A stretch of 64,000 nt of DNA from Acidimicrobiia bacterium (GTDB taxonomy: Bacteria; Actinomycetota; Acidimicrobiia; Acidimicrobiales; Aldehydirespiratoraceae). The stretch lies in assembly GCA_022819505.1 (NCBI GenBank), contig JAJEHD010000018.1, positions 434,001 to 498,000 of the forward strand, read 5' to 3'. How positions within the stretch are numbered: the stretch's first letter is position 1; every line of letters starts with the position of its first letter. This document shows positions 33,588 through 42,179 of the stretch, in pieces. Under the pieces are notes generated by a model. It was not told the origin of the DNA and searched no databases. It saw only the letters and a list, made by a program, of their open reading frames with translations. The position numbers were made by a program, and so were the translations under genes.

Positions 33588-34982
33588 ATGCCGACGGGCC
33601 CGCGTTTCGCCCCCGACGGGTCGGATTCGCCCGAAGGCTCCTTATCGGCGAGGCTCGCCGAGTTCCTGGCCGGCTTACGCTCGCAGGTCGCCCCAGCGCA
33701 CCTGGCCGCGGCGTGCAACTGCGTGATCGACACGCTGGGCTGTATGGCCCACGGGGCCGACAAGCCGTGGTCGGCGGCCGCGGCCCGCCACGCGCTGGCG
33801 ACTGGCACGGCAGGGGCCTGCACCGTCGTGGGGTGGGACGCGGAACTTTCGGCGGCCATGGCCGCCTTCGCCAACGGCACCGCGGCCCACGCCTTCGAGT
33901 TCGACGACGTACACGAAGAGGCGGTCAACCACCCCGGTGCGGTGGTGGTTCCGGCCGCGCTGGCGGTAGCTGAGGAGCTCGACGCTCCGGGTCTGGCCTT
34001 CCTGGAAGCCGTCGTGGCCGGCTATGAGGCGATGGGCCGGGCCGGGCTGGCGGTCGGGCCGGTCTCGCACATGCTGGCCGGCTTCCATCCGACATCGATG
34101 TCGGGCGTCTTCGGTGCGGCTGTCGCAGCCGGACACCTCCGCGGTCTGGACGCCGAGGGGCTCAACCACGCCTTCGGCATCGCGGCGTCGCTGGCTTCGG
34201 GGACTATGGAGTTCACGTCCTCGGGGGGCATGGCCAAACGGATCCACGCGGGGCGGGCCGCTGAAAGTGGGATTATGGCCGCGGCGCTGGCCGCCCAGGG
34301 CTTCGAGGGGGCCCGTGACGGCTTGGCCGGCCGGTACGGCTTCTGCCGCGTCTTCACCGACGATCCGCAGCCACAGCTTCTCCACGAGGGGCTGGGAGAG
34401 CGCTGGATGATCGATGAGATCACCATCAAGCCCTACCCGTCATGCAGCGATCTGCACCCCATGGTCCAGGCCACCGCCGAGCTTGTGGCCGAGCACGGCA
34501 TCCGCGCCGAGGAGATCAATCGGGTCGCCGTCCACACAACCACCAAGGTGTGCGAGCTCAACGCCATGGACGGCACTGCTTCGGTCATGGCGGCCCAGTA
34601 CTCGGCGCCGTTCAACATCGCGGCCGCGGTGATCGCTGACCCGGCTGATCCCGCCACCTTCGATCCAGAGCGGATCATCGACCCGGCCCTGGCGGCGATG
34701 CAGGCCAGGGTCTCTCCGCTCCGCCCGGCCCCGGAGTTCGATGACACCTACGCCTGGAAGCAGGGCGCCCGGGTGGAGATCACGCTCGCTGGCGGCCGCG
34801 TCCTGGAGCGGACCGTGCACGGTCAGAAGGGCTCCATGCACGACCCGTTGAGCGACGACGAGATCGAGCGCAAGTTCCAGATCCTGACCGACGGCCGGCT
34901 CGACCCCGCGACCCCGGAGGTCGTCCGGTCGCTGCCCGACCGCCCCGTCGAGCACCTGACCCGTCACCTTCGGTCGGGCTGA
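33588..34982 (+). CDS. MmgE/PrpD-family protein
   Basis: A 464-residue protein of the 2-methylcitrate dehydratase/iminodisuccinate epimerase family. Typical segments are CVIDTLGCMAHGADKPWS, FANGTAAHAFEFDDVHEEAVNHPGA, FHPTSMSGVFGAAVAA and KPYPSCSDLHPMV. Members dehydrate 2-methylcitrate or isomerise other small dicarboxylates. With no methylcitrate synthase beside it, the real substrate is uncertain. It is the third gene of the aminotransferase-Rieske operon, 67 bp after the Rieske gene. A GTG at 33585 directly precedes the ATG. A dispersed hairpin repeat follows its stop. Confidence 0.87.
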   Translation: MPTGPRFAPDGSDSPEGSLSARLAEFLAGLRSQVAPAHLAAACNCVIDTLGCMAHGADKPWSAAAARHALATGTAGACTVVGWDAELSAAMAAFANGTAAHAFEFDDVHEEAVNHPGAVVVPAALAVAEELDAPGLAFLEAVVAGYEAMGRAGLAVGPVSHMLAGFHPTSMSGVFGAAVAAGHLRGLDAEGLNHAFGIAASLASGTMEFTSSGGMAKRIHAGRAAESGIMAAALAAQGFEGARDGLAGRYGFCRVFTDDPQPQLLHEGLGERWMIDEITIKPYPSCSDLHPMVQATAELVAEHGIRAEEINRVAVHTTTKVCELNAMDGTASVMAAQYSAPFNIAAAVIADPADPATFDPERIIDPALAAMQARVSPLRPAPEFDDTYAWKQGARVEITLAGGRVLERTVHGQKGSMHDPLSDDEIERKFQILTDGRLDPATPEVVRSLPDRPVEHLTRHLRSG

Positions 34983-34994
34983 ACGAGCCGCCCC

Positions 34995-35101
34995 GGAATT
35001 GGCAGCGTCATGCTCGCTATGCGTGCATTCTGCTGCCAATTCGCGCGGCGGGGCCGGGCTCCCGGTTGTACGGGCCGCCCCCGGCGGGCAGGCTGAGGCA
35101 A
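34995..35101 (+). repeat. Dispersed repeat copy 1: hairpin plus promoter block
   Basis: An 11-bp perfect inverted repeat GAATTGGCAGC (34996-35006) / GCTGCCAATTC (35032-35042) is followed by ~60 bp. That second block is shared with copy 2 (47154-47226). It ends in TTGTAC (35066-35071), a 17-nt spacer and CAGGCT (35089-35094), and then 7 nt to the GTG of the HAD gene. The 20-nt core ATGCGTGCATTCTGCTGCCA is identical in copy 3 at 62.7 kb. Confidence 0.8.
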
Positions 35102-35581
35102 GTGAACGACACTCGGGGCGACATCCGGGTACTCCTGTTGGACTACGGCGGAGTGTGCACCCCGAGCACCCGCGAGTTCGTTGCCGCGCAGGACCAGCAT
35201 GGGTGCTCCTCGGTGGTTGCGGAGCAGGACACCACGCGCCCGGAGTGCCGCTCGGTCGTGGCCCAGGCACGGGCCGCCGGGATTTGCGTCGCGATCCTCA
35301 GCAACGAGATCGATCCGTCGTGGGCAACCTCCGTTCCGCTCCTGGCGGAGGTCGACCACGTCATCGCGTGCTCCGACAACGGTCTGCTCAAGCCGGATCG
35401 TCGTGCCTACCAACGCGCGCTCATGGTGACGGGCGGCTCAGCCGATCAGGTCCTTTTCGTCGACGATGAGCCCGACAACGTGGCCGGGGCCCGTGCCGCC
35501 GGCATCGAGGCGCTGCTCTTCGATGTCGATCGAGCCGCGGACTGCTGGGCCGAGATTGCGGACCGAGTCATAGGGCCCTGA
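35102..35581 (+). CDS. HAD-like hydrolase, cap-less short form
   Basis: A 159-residue HAD-superfamily protein with the nucleophile in LLLDYGGVC (D14), motif II ILSNE, motif III Lys in LLKPDRRAYQ and motif IV VLFVDDEPDNV. Compared with its paralogue at 36388-37050 it lacks ~65 residues that normally form the helical cap. The second Asp of motif I is Gly, as in some HAD IA enzymes. The GTG start sits 7 nt after the -10 of the repeat-borne promoter, so it should be leaderless. It faces the hydratase gene tail-to-tail. It could be a small phosphatase or a decaying copy; activity is uncertain. Confidence 0.7.
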   Translation: MNDTRGDIRVLLLDYGGVCTPSTREFVAAQDQHGCSSVVAEQDTTRPECRSVVAQARAAGICVAILSNEIDPSWATSVPLLAEVDHVIACSDNGLLKPDRRAYQRALMVTGGSADQVLFVDDEPDNVAGARAAGIEALLFDVDRAADCWAEIADRVIGP

Positions 35582-35599
35582 GGGCAGGCGGCCGGCTCG

Positions 35600-36391
35600 T
35601 CAGGAGCTGCCGTGCGCGACCAACTGCACCTCTCCCAGCTTGGAGGATCGGGCTGTGTACAGACCCCCGGCCGTGACATCGAACGGAGCGGTCAACCCGC
35701 CCGTGAACACGCATTGGCCTTGCTCGATGCGTTCACCCTCGTCGGCGAGTGACCGGGCGAGCCATGCCACCGCTTGCGCGGGTGAACCCATCGCGGCGTT
35801 CCCGGCCCCGTCTCGCGCGGTGGTCCCGTCGGAGAATTCGACAGTGGCGTCGGCAAGATCCTGCTCGTCGGCGAGGCCTTCGATGGTCGGGCTGCCGACG
35901 ACGACGCCGCTCGACGACGAGTTGTCTGCGGTGTTGTCGAGCCAGGTGAAGTCATACGACGCCCACCGCGGATGCACCACCTCGATGCCCAGCGCCCAGC
36001 CGGCGGCCAGCGAGAGGACGTCGCCGGCGGTCACTGATGGGCCCTCGATCGGCGCCGCCGCGACGAAGACGATCTCGGGCTCGGCCTTCGGGTGGCGGAG
36101 TCGCCCCAGGTCGAGCCGACCGTCGAGTACCTGAGACCGCCAGAGGGTTCCCCAGTTCGGGCGGGCGATGTTGAGCGCCTCACGCATCGCCTTCGACGTC
36201 CACCCGAGCTTGTACCCGATCAGCGTGTCGCCGTCATCGAGGCGCAAGGCGTCTCGCCGGCGCGCGATCGCTCGGGCGTCGGCCCACGTCAGGTCGTCGA
36301 TCCTCTCCGACGGAAGCTCGCACCAGCCGCGGCCGAGTTCGGCCCGGCGCAGCTCGTGGGCGATCGCGTCCACAGTGGCGTGATCGATCAT
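35600..36391 (-). CDS. 2-oxopent-4-enoate hydratase / fumarylacetoacetase-family protein
   Basis: A 263-residue MhpD/4-oxalocrotonate-decarboxylase-family enzyme. The core is IGYKLGWTSKAMREALNI, the metal-binding PKAEPEIVFVAA and IEVVHPRWASYDFTWLDNTADN. It is the third member of this family in the 35-47 kb cluster and the most diverged. The ATG overlaps the stop of the upstream HAD gene (ATGA), and both follow the IclR gene on the same strand. It probably hydrates or decarboxylates a ring-cleavage product, but which one is open. Confidence 0.82.
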   Translation of the reverse strand: MIDHATVDAIAHELRRAELGRGWCELPSERIDDLTWADARAIARRRDALRLDDGDTLIGYKLGWTSKAMREALNIARPNWGTLWRSQVLDGRLDLGRLRHPKAEPEIVFVAAAPIEGPSVTAGDVLSLAAGWALGIEVVHPRWASYDFTWLDNTADNSSSSGVVVGSPTIEGLADEQDLADATVEFSDGTTARDGAGNAAMGSPAQAVAWLARSLADEGERIEQGQCVFTGGLTAPFDVTAGGLYTARSSKLGEVQLVAHGSS

Positions 36392-37050
36392 GGCTCCAGT
36401 CCAAGCGTGACGGCGATGTCGCGCCAGGCCTGCTCGGCATTGGCGATATCAAACCACGTGCCGTCGAGTCCAGCGTTGCGTGCACCCTCGACGTTAAGAG
36501 GCTGGTCGTCGACGAACAGCACTCGTTCGGGCGGGGCCGAGACGATTTCGATCGCCCTCTCGTAGGCCCGCGGGTCCGGCTTGAAGACGTTCGTCTCGGA
36601 GCAGTCGATAACGTGGTCGATGTCTTGGAGGAAGTCGACGCCGCGCTCCCACTCAGGGCCGTGAAAGGCGCGCAGGTCGTTCGAGAAGACTGAGACTCCG
36701 AGCCCCGCGGCTCGGGCTCGGGCCGCGACGGCCGAAGCCTGGGGGCGAATGAGCGCCGAGCGTGGCGGGTCGAACATGAGCCGCATGTAGGCCGGGACAT
36801 TCAATTCGATGCCGGCAAGGCGGCCGATCTCGGCTGCGCGGTGGGCCCAGTAGTCACGTTCCGTCAGACCGTCACCGGCGATCATGGCCCGCCACAGCGG
36901 ATCGGTGGAGGGATCAAGCGGCCCCTCCCACGTCAGCGTTCCGGGCGCCAAGCCCAGCCGATCCTCGGTGACGTGGTGAAGCTCAACCGGGTTGAGCAGG
37001 CACACGCCGCCGAAATCGAGCAACAGAACGTCGTGGCTTCGCTGCGTCAT
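36388..37050 (-). CDS. HAD-family hydrolase, full-length with cap
   Basis: A 220-residue class IA HAD protein: LLLDFGGVC (motif I), a helical cap over residues ~18-95, SVFSNDLRAF (motif II), FKPDPRAYERAI (motif III) and VLFVDDQPLNV (motif IV). It could be a phosphatase or dehalogenase. As part of the IclR-linked leftward operon it is a second candidate, beside the histidine phosphatase, for removing the phosphate added by the dikinase. The start is ambiguous: ATG 37050 fits the family length, and ATG 37095 has a GGAG upstream. It overlaps the hydratase by 4 nt. Confidence 0.78.
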   Translation of the reverse strand: MTQRSHDVLLLDFGGVCLLNPVELHHVTEDRLGLAPGTLTWEGPLDPSTDPLWRAMIAGDGLTERDYWAHRAAEIGRLAGIELNVPAYMRLMFDPPRSALIRPQASAVAARARAAGLGVSVFSNDLRAFHGPEWERGVDFLQDIDHVIDCSETNVFKPDPRAYERAIEIVSAPPERVLFVDDQPLNVEGARNAGLDGTWFDIANAEQAWRDIAVTLGLEP

Positions 37051-37134
37051 TGCTTGGCAGACTTCATTCGCTGCAACGCTAACGCCGGGGGACATGCCGT
37101 CGTCGCACTCCGTCCCGCGATTCGGGATATCCGG

Positions 37135-37902
37135 TCACGCGCTCACCATGAACCCGAGGCGGCGCGAGGCCGCGAGGGCCATATGCATCACCGCCTGTGC
37201 GATCGAGTCCTGGCGTTCGTCCAACCGCTCGGCGGGACCGGCGACACTGATGGCGGCGACGGCTGCCCTTCGCTGGTCCCGGATCGGGGCGGCGATGGAG
37301 ACCACACCGACCACCGACTCGTGACGGTTGGTGGCGAATCCCCTGCGGCGTATGCGCTTAAGTTCGGCTCGCAGGGCATTGTGATCGGTGATTGTGTGTT
37401 CGGTTCGTGGCGGCAGGGTCCATCCCTTGAGCAAAGCCTCGACGCGCGAGGTCGGTGCGTGGGCCAGCAACACCTTGCCGCTGGCGCTGCAGTGGGCGTC
37501 GGAGCGGCGGCCGTATCCGCTGAAGAAGCGCACGCTGTGGGGACTGTCGAGACGCTCGACGTAAACCACGTGACGGCCGTCGAGCACGCCGACCTGCACG
37601 GTCTCGTGGGTTGCGTTGCGGAGGTCGGTCATGGGCAGCAGCACCGCCTCCTGCAGCGTCCGTTGTGACGGCACCGCGGCTGCGAGGTCATAGAGCGCCA
37701 GCCCGAGCTTGTAGCGTCCGGTCTGCGGATCCTGTTCGAGCAGCTTCTCGTCGGCGAGTGTGGCCAGAATGCGGTGCACCGACGATGTGGCCTTGCCGAG
37801 ATGCGTAGCAAGGTCGGAGACACCCCAGTCCGGTCGGGACGCGGTGAACGTCTTGAGCACCGTAGCGGCGTTTGCCACCGAGGTCAGCCGGTTGCGGGAC
37901 AT
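37135..37902 (-). CDS. IclR-family transcriptional regulator
   Basis: A 255-residue regulator with an N-terminal winged helix (LTSVANAATVLKTFTASRPDWGVSDLATHLGKATSSVHRILATL) and a C-terminal effector-binding domain (VQVGVLDGRHVVYVERLDSP; ASGKVLLAHAP; RRRGFATNRHESVVGVVSIAAPI). IclR proteins commonly control aromatic catabolic operons and bind the pathway's early substrates. It is divergent from the nine-gene ring-cleavage operon, with only 76 bp between the starts, and that gap contains a 15-bp perfect palindrome. It leads the leftward HAD-hydratase genes. Confidence 0.92.
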   Translation of the reverse strand: MSRNRLTSVANAATVLKTFTASRPDWGVSDLATHLGKATSSVHRILATLADEKLLEQDPQTGRYKLGLALYDLAAAVPSQRTLQEAVLLPMTDLRNATHETVQVGVLDGRHVVYVERLDSPHSVRFFSGYGRRSDAHCSASGKVLLAHAPTSRVEALLKGWTLPPRTEHTITDHNALRAELKRIRRRGFATNRHESVVGVVSIAAPIRDQRRAAVAAISVAGPAERLDERQDSIAQAVMHMALAASRRLGFMVSA

Positions 37903-37920
37903 GGCCCAAGTCTAACTGCT

Positions 37921-37935
37921 TCCCGCAATGCGGGA
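37921..37935. promoter_or_regulatory. Probable IclR operator palindrome
   Basis: TCCCGCAATGCGGGA is a perfect inverted repeat (7-bp arms around a single A) placed 19 bp from the IclR start. It is upstream of the TAGCGT -10-like box (37966-37971) that ends 7 nt before the GTG of the first extradiol dioxygenase. IclR operators are typically short palindromes of about 15 bp in such divergent gaps. Binding is inferred. Confidence 0.65.
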
Positions 37936-37978
37936 TTGCGTTTCCCCGTGGGCGAGGGCCGCCACTAGCGTCGCTGGC

Positions 37979-38899
37979 GTGGGGGTCCTGCGCCTCAGCC
38001 ATGTCGACATCACGGCACCGGATCTCGAGCTGGCCACCGCGTACTACACCGAAGTGCTGGGCCTCGACGTCAGCGGGCGAGCCCGGGACGAGACCGGTGA
38101 GCGGGTCTTCCTCAAGGGCTGGGACGAGCGGGACCATCACTGTGTGGCGATCCGCCACGACACGCGCGTCGGCATCGATCGATTCGCCTTCAAAGTCGAC
38201 CATCCCGGCGACCTCGACGCATTCGAGACCCGCATCGAGCGAGCTGGCTCACCGGTCCGGCGCGTCGGTGCCGGCGAGGAGGTCGGGCAGGGCGAGTCGA
38301 TCCGGTTCGAAGTCCCTTCCGGCCATGAGATGGAGCTGGTCTACGACGTCGAGAAGGTCGGCTCACGGCTGCCGCTGCTGAACCCGCCGCCTATCGTGGC
38401 CGACCTGCGAGGGATCGCACCGCCGCGCATCGACCATCTGCTCGTGCACGCCGAGGAGGTGGCCGAGGCGGCCCGGTTCTTCCAGGACGTGCTCGACTTC
38501 CGGCTCACCGAGCAACTTCTCGACGGTGGCGGGCATCAGACGATCGCCTTCCTGGAGCGCTCGGCGAAACCCCACGACATCGCGTTCGTCAGCGGTCCCA
38601 ACGGGGCGCTCCACCACTTCGCGTTCTGGCTCGACGACTGGGACCATGTGCGCCGGGCCGCCGACCTGCTGGCCTACCACGGCGTCACGATCGACGTCGG
38701 CCCCACCCGCCACGGGCTCACCCGCGGGAGCACGATCTACTTCTTCGATCCGATGGGCACCCGCAACGAGGTGTTCTCCGGCGGCTACCGGCCTGATCCG
38801 GACTTCCCGACGATCACTTGGACCGACGACCGGGCCGGGCGTGCGGTCTTCTACTACGAGGGCGTGCTCAACGAGCGCTTCGCGACGGTGCACACATGA
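37979..38899 (+). CDS. Class I extradiol ring-cleavage dioxygenase 1 (VOC fold)
   Basis: A 306-residue two-domain VOC protein like catechol 2,3-dioxygenase. The iron ligands of the C-terminal domain are in place: H153 (RIDHLLVH), H212/H213 (LHHFAFW) and E264 (RNEVFSGGY), the same spacing as the classical enzyme. It would open a catechol next to one hydroxyl to give a hydroxymuconate semialdehyde. The GTG start follows TAGCGT by 7 nt, suggesting a leaderless transcript from the IclR-controlled promoter. It overlaps its paralogue by ATGA. Confidence 0.87.
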   Translation: MGVLRLSHVDITAPDLELATAYYTEVLGLDVSGRARDETGERVFLKGWDERDHHCVAIRHDTRVGIDRFAFKVDHPGDLDAFETRIERAGSPVRRVGAGEEVGQGESIRFEVPSGHEMELVYDVEKVGSRLPLLNPPPIVADLRGIAPPRIDHLLVHAEEVAEAARFFQDVLDFRLTEQLLDGGGHQTIAFLERSAKPHDIAFVSGPNGALHHFAFWLDDWDHVRRAADLLAYHGVTIDVGPTRHGLTRGSTIYFFDPMGTRNEVFSGGYRPDPDFPTITWTDDRAGRAVFYYEGVLNERFATVHT

Positions 38900-39816
38900 C
38901 TTCGGTGGGGATCCTGCGCCTGTCGCACGCCACGGTGCGTGTCCCCGATCTCGAGCTGGCGCTGGCGTACTACGCAGAGGTCGTCGGGCTGGTCGTCACC
39001 GACCAGGGGGCTGAGCGGGCGTACCTGAAGGGCTGGGACGAGCATCAGCACCATTCGCTCATCCTCCGCAAGGCGCCGACCTACGGGCTTGACAACCTGG
39101 CCTTCAAGGTCGTTGTGAGGTCCGAGCTCGACCGTCTCGCCGCACGGGTTGCCGCCGCCGGGCTCGCGGTGGAGTGGTTCGAGCCTGGCGAGCTGGCCGA
39201 AGGATCGGGTACGACGGTGCGATTCCTCGCGCCGAGCGGGCACATCGTCGACCTCGAGTACGGGATGGCGCAGGTCGGCAACGGCCTCCCGTTGATCAAC
39301 CCGCCGCCGGCCCCAGACCACCTCGTCGGCATCCACCCGCCCCGCATCGACCACATCTTCCTTCTCTGCGAGGACGTCGACGCCGCCACCCGCTTCTTCC
39401 AGGATGTCCTGGAGTTCCGCTTGACCGAGCAGATCCTCGCCGACGACGGGCATCAGCTCACGACCTTCCTCGAGCGCAGCCACACCGCTCACGACCTCGC
39501 CTTCCTGACCGGACCCGACGGCGGCTTCCATCACCTCGCCTACTGGGTCGACGAGTGGAACGACCTGCGCACCGCCGCCGACGTCTGCACCTACCACGGC
39601 GTGCCGATCGATGCCGGTCCGACACGCCACGGCGCCACCCGGGGCTGCGGCCTGTACTTCTTCGATCCGGCCGGGAACCGCAACGAGGTGTACACCGGCG
39701 GCTACCAGTTCGACCCCGACGACGAGCCGACCACCTGGACCGAGGCGGAGATGGGAAGGGCGATCTTCTCGTACCGGGGACAGGTCGACCAGAGATTCAT
39801 GTCGGTGCACTCATGA
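38896..39816 (+). CDS. Class I extradiol ring-cleavage dioxygenase 2 (VOC fold)
   Basis: A 306-residue tandem paralogue of the preceding gene, of identical length. It has the same ligand positions: H153 (RIDHIFLL), H212/H213 (FHHLAYW) and E264 (RNEVYTGGY). Long identical segments such as ARFFQDVLEFRLTEQ-like and GPTRHG..RG show a duplication. Both copies keep all metal ligands, so they may form one complex or act on two catechols. It is co-translated with copy 1 (4 nt overlap) and followed 58 bp later by the histidine phosphatase. Confidence 0.87.
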   Translation: MTSVGILRLSHATVRVPDLELALAYYAEVVGLVVTDQGAERAYLKGWDEHQHHSLILRKAPTYGLDNLAFKVVVRSELDRLAARVAAAGLAVEWFEPGELAEGSGTTVRFLAPSGHIVDLEYGMAQVGNGLPLINPPPAPDHLVGIHPPRIDHIFLLCEDVDAATRFFQDVLEFRLTEQILADDGHQLTTFLERSHTAHDLAFLTGPDGGFHHLAYWVDEWNDLRTAADVCTYHGVPIDAGPTRHGATRGCGLYFFDPAGNRNEVYTGGYQFDPDDEPTTWTEAEMGRAIFSYRGQVDQRFMSVHS

Positions 39817-39874
39817 GTTCCCACGGCGCTCTCCCCACCCGGCGCATCGTCCCGGACGGGAGCCGGGGCCGACC

Positions 39875-40996
39875 ATGACCGGCAACGGCGACCAGCCGTC
39901 GGCACGCAGCGACCGTTTCGACGCTCCGCTGTACCTGGCCCGGTTCCGCGAGCGTCACCGCGCGTCACCGCTCGAGGAGACGGCCGACCAGAGCGGCTCG
40001 GCATCGAGCGTGCCGATCTACCTGAAGCGGTTCCGGGATCGCAACGCGGCGCGGCGGGCGGAGGTCCCGCTCTGGCAGCGCGCCGACCTTGCGACCCAGC
40101 AGGCACTCACCGAGGACAACCGCAACAAAGAGGTCTCCGCGCCGCCTTCGGCCGCCCGGCAGGTGCTCAACGACGTGTATCTCATCCGCCACGGCGAGAC
40201 CCAGGGCTACTCGACGGACTCCGGGCTCACCCCCCAGGGCGCGTGGCAGTCGCACACCTACGGGCGGACCTTGGCGAGGCGGGTCAAGTACGGCGAGACG
40301 ATCGTGTTCCGTCATGCCCCTACGAACCGGGCCACCGAGACGGCGCAGCAGATCCACCGGGGCCTCGTCGACGGGATCGCCCAGTACGAGAAGGACATCA
40401 CGATCGTCGAGCCGGAGCCCGCGGAGGAGTTCCGCAACTTCCAGTTCGTCGCCCCCGACGGGTTGAAGGACGTGACCGCGGCGTTCCGCCAGTACAGCGC
40501 CCTGCTCGAAGGCCATGAGCGCACAGCGGCAGGGGATCGGCCGCTGTGGCTGGTGGAGATGGACCGGTTCTGGCGAACGCAGCAGGGCGGGGGAGACCCG
40601 ATCCAGCATTGGCTGACGATCCCGCTAGTGCACTTCGAGCCGCCGTCGATGACCGTGCGGCGGTTCTGGGCGGGCATCAACCGCCTGTCCGCAGAGTTCC
40701 CCGGCGCCCGCCTGGCCATCACCTCGCACTCGGGCTGCATCCGGGCGTTCGCCGTCTCGGCGCTCGGCTACGACCCCGGCGAGCCGTACAACACCGAGCA
40801 TGTCCGGGTGAAGCTCCTCGGTGACGCTCCGTGGACTGCGGGAGGCCGTGACGCCACGATCGCCTACCGCAATCGTGTGCAGGAGGTGAAGGTGCCCGAT
40901 GTGGACCAGCTCCCGCAGTGGTCGGTCCATGACGACTGGGCGGGCTTCCGCGAAGCGGCACCGCCGCGTGCCGGGCAGGGTCCAGGCGATGTGTGA
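39875..40996 (+). CDS. Histidine phosphatase superfamily protein with N-terminal extension
   Basis: A 373-residue protein. From ~residue 110 it is a phosphoglycerate-mutase-like phosphatase: VYLIRHGETQGYS (the RHG phosphohistidine motif), FRHAPTNRATETAQQI and late TSHSGCIRAF supplying the second His. The first ~105 residues are an unusual charged extension with two similar segments, PLYLARFRERH and PIYLKRFRDRN. In an operon with a phosphotransferring dikinase it is the natural candidate for hydrolysing an aryl-phosphate intermediate (inference). It overlaps the next gene by 8 nt. Confidence 0.82.
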   Translation: MTGNGDQPSARSDRFDAPLYLARFRERHRASPLEETADQSGSASSVPIYLKRFRDRNAARRAEVPLWQRADLATQQALTEDNRNKEVSAPPSAARQVLNDVYLIRHGETQGYSTDSGLTPQGAWQSHTYGRTLARRVKYGETIVFRHAPTNRATETAQQIHRGLVDGIAQYEKDITIVEPEPAEEFRNFQFVAPDGLKDVTAAFRQYSALLEGHERTAAGDRPLWLVEMDRFWRTQQGGGDPIQHWLTIPLVHFEPPSMTVRRFWAGINRLSAEFPGARLAITSHSGCIRAFAVSALGYDPGEPYNTEHVRVKLLGDAPWTAGGRDATIAYRNRVQEVKVPDVDQLPQWSVHDDWAGFREAAPPRAGQGPGDV

Positions 40997-42179
40997 GGCC
41001 TGCCCGATCATCGACTGGGCCGAGGCCCTGCCGACCGTGCGGTCCTTCACCGCGCGGATGGTGAGCGAGTCCATGACCGACTTCATCGTGTGGTACGACC
41101 GCTACGAGCCCGACCAGAAGCCGCTGGTGGGGGGCAAGAACGCGAGCCTCGGCGAGATGATGCGGGCCGAGATGCCGGTGCCGCCCGGCTTCGCGCTGAC
41201 CACTGAGGCCTGTGCCCTGATCTGGCACGACACCGATCTCGTCGACGACGTCAACGGCCTGCTGCGACAGCTCGACCATGGCGACTACGCGCAGAACGTC
41301 GACGTGTCGAACCGGATCCGGGGGCGTATCGAGAGCTTCCCGGTGCCCGAAGCGGTCGTCGACGCCCTGGGCACCGCCTACGAGGACCTGTGCTCGCACT
41401 GCGAGCTCGAGGACCTTCCCGTCGCGGTGCGATCGTCGGCGACCGCGGAAGACCTGCCCGACGCCAGCTTCGCCGGGCAGCAGGACACGTTCCTGTGGAT
41501 CTGCGGCCTGGCGCCGGTGATCGAGCACACGAGGCGCTGCTGGTCGTCGCTGTTCACCGACCGGGCCATCGCCTACCGCCACCAGATGGGGTACCTCAAC
41601 CGGGGGATCGGGATGTCGGTCGGCGTGCAGAAGATGGTCGACCCGACCGCGTCGGGGGTGGCGTTCACGCTCAACCCGACCAACGGCGACCGGTCCCAGG
41701 TGGCGATCGACGCATCGTGGGGCCTCGGCGAGGCCGTGGTGTCCGGCGAGGTCACCCCGGACAACTTCCTCGTCGACAAGGTCCTGCACGAGGTGGTCAA
41801 GCGTGAGATCTCCACCAAGCACGTCGAGTACCGCCTGACCGATGCTGGCGTCGTCGAGAAGATCGAGATCGAGGCTGAGCGGCAGAACCAGGCCTCGGTG
41901 ACCGATGCGGAGCTGATCGCGGTCGCCCAGCTCGCCCGCCGGGCCGAGAAGCACTACGGCTGCCCGCAGGACGTCGAATGGGCGATCGATCGCCACCTGC
42001 CCGACGGCGAGAAAGTGCTGATGCTGCAGAGCCGGCCCGAGACGGTGTGGTCGCGCAAGCCGCGCCAGCCCCTTACCCGGGGCGGATCCGACCCGATGGC
42101 GTCGATCATCTCGACGCTCGTCTCCCCGCTCCATCAGAGATCCTCACAGACCAACAAGGACAACAAGGAGAAGACATGA
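40989..42179 (+). CDS. PEP-synthase-like dikinase, ATP-grasp subunit
   Basis: A 396-residue PPDK_N-type ATP-binding subunit. Hallmarks are LVGGKNASLGEMMRAEMPVPPGFALTT, VAVRSSATAEDLPDASFAGQQDTF, the long QKMVDPTASGVAFTLNP segment and MLQSRPETVWS at the end. It lacks the swivelling His and PEP domains, which are on the next gene; a split like this is seen in phenylphosphate synthase and in 4-cresol-phosphorylating CreHI. It would bind ATP and phosphorylate the His of the partner subunit. Start at ATG 40989; an internal ATG at 41074 (MTDFIVWYDR) is also possible. It overlaps the partner by ATGA. Confidence 0.85.
   Translation: MCEACPIIDWAEALPTVRSFTARMVSESMTDFIVWYDRYEPDQKPLVGGKNASLGEMMRAEMPVPPGFALTTEACALIWHDTDLVDDVNGLLRQLDHGDYAQNVDVSNRIRGRIESFPVPEAVVDALGTAYEDLCSHCELEDLPVAVRSSATAEDLPDASFAGQQDTFLWICGLAPVIEHTRRCWSSLFTDRAIAYRHQMGYLNRGIGMSVGVQKMVDPTASGVAFTLNPTNGDRSQVAIDASWGLGEAVVSGEVTPDNFLVDKVLHEVVKREISTKHVEYRLTDAGVVEKIEIEAERQNQASVTDAELIAVAQLARRAEKHYGCPQDVEWAIDRHLPDGEKVLMLQSRPETVWSRKPRQPLTRGGSDPMASIISTLVSPLHQRSSQTNKDNKEKT

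Noticed and set aside
35600..36391. Third hydratase-family gene as a duplicate of dmpE or dmpH with the same function
   Set aside because: It is clearly more diverged (KLGWTSKAMREALNI region) and lies on the opposite arm of the cluster; the substrate cannot be assigned.
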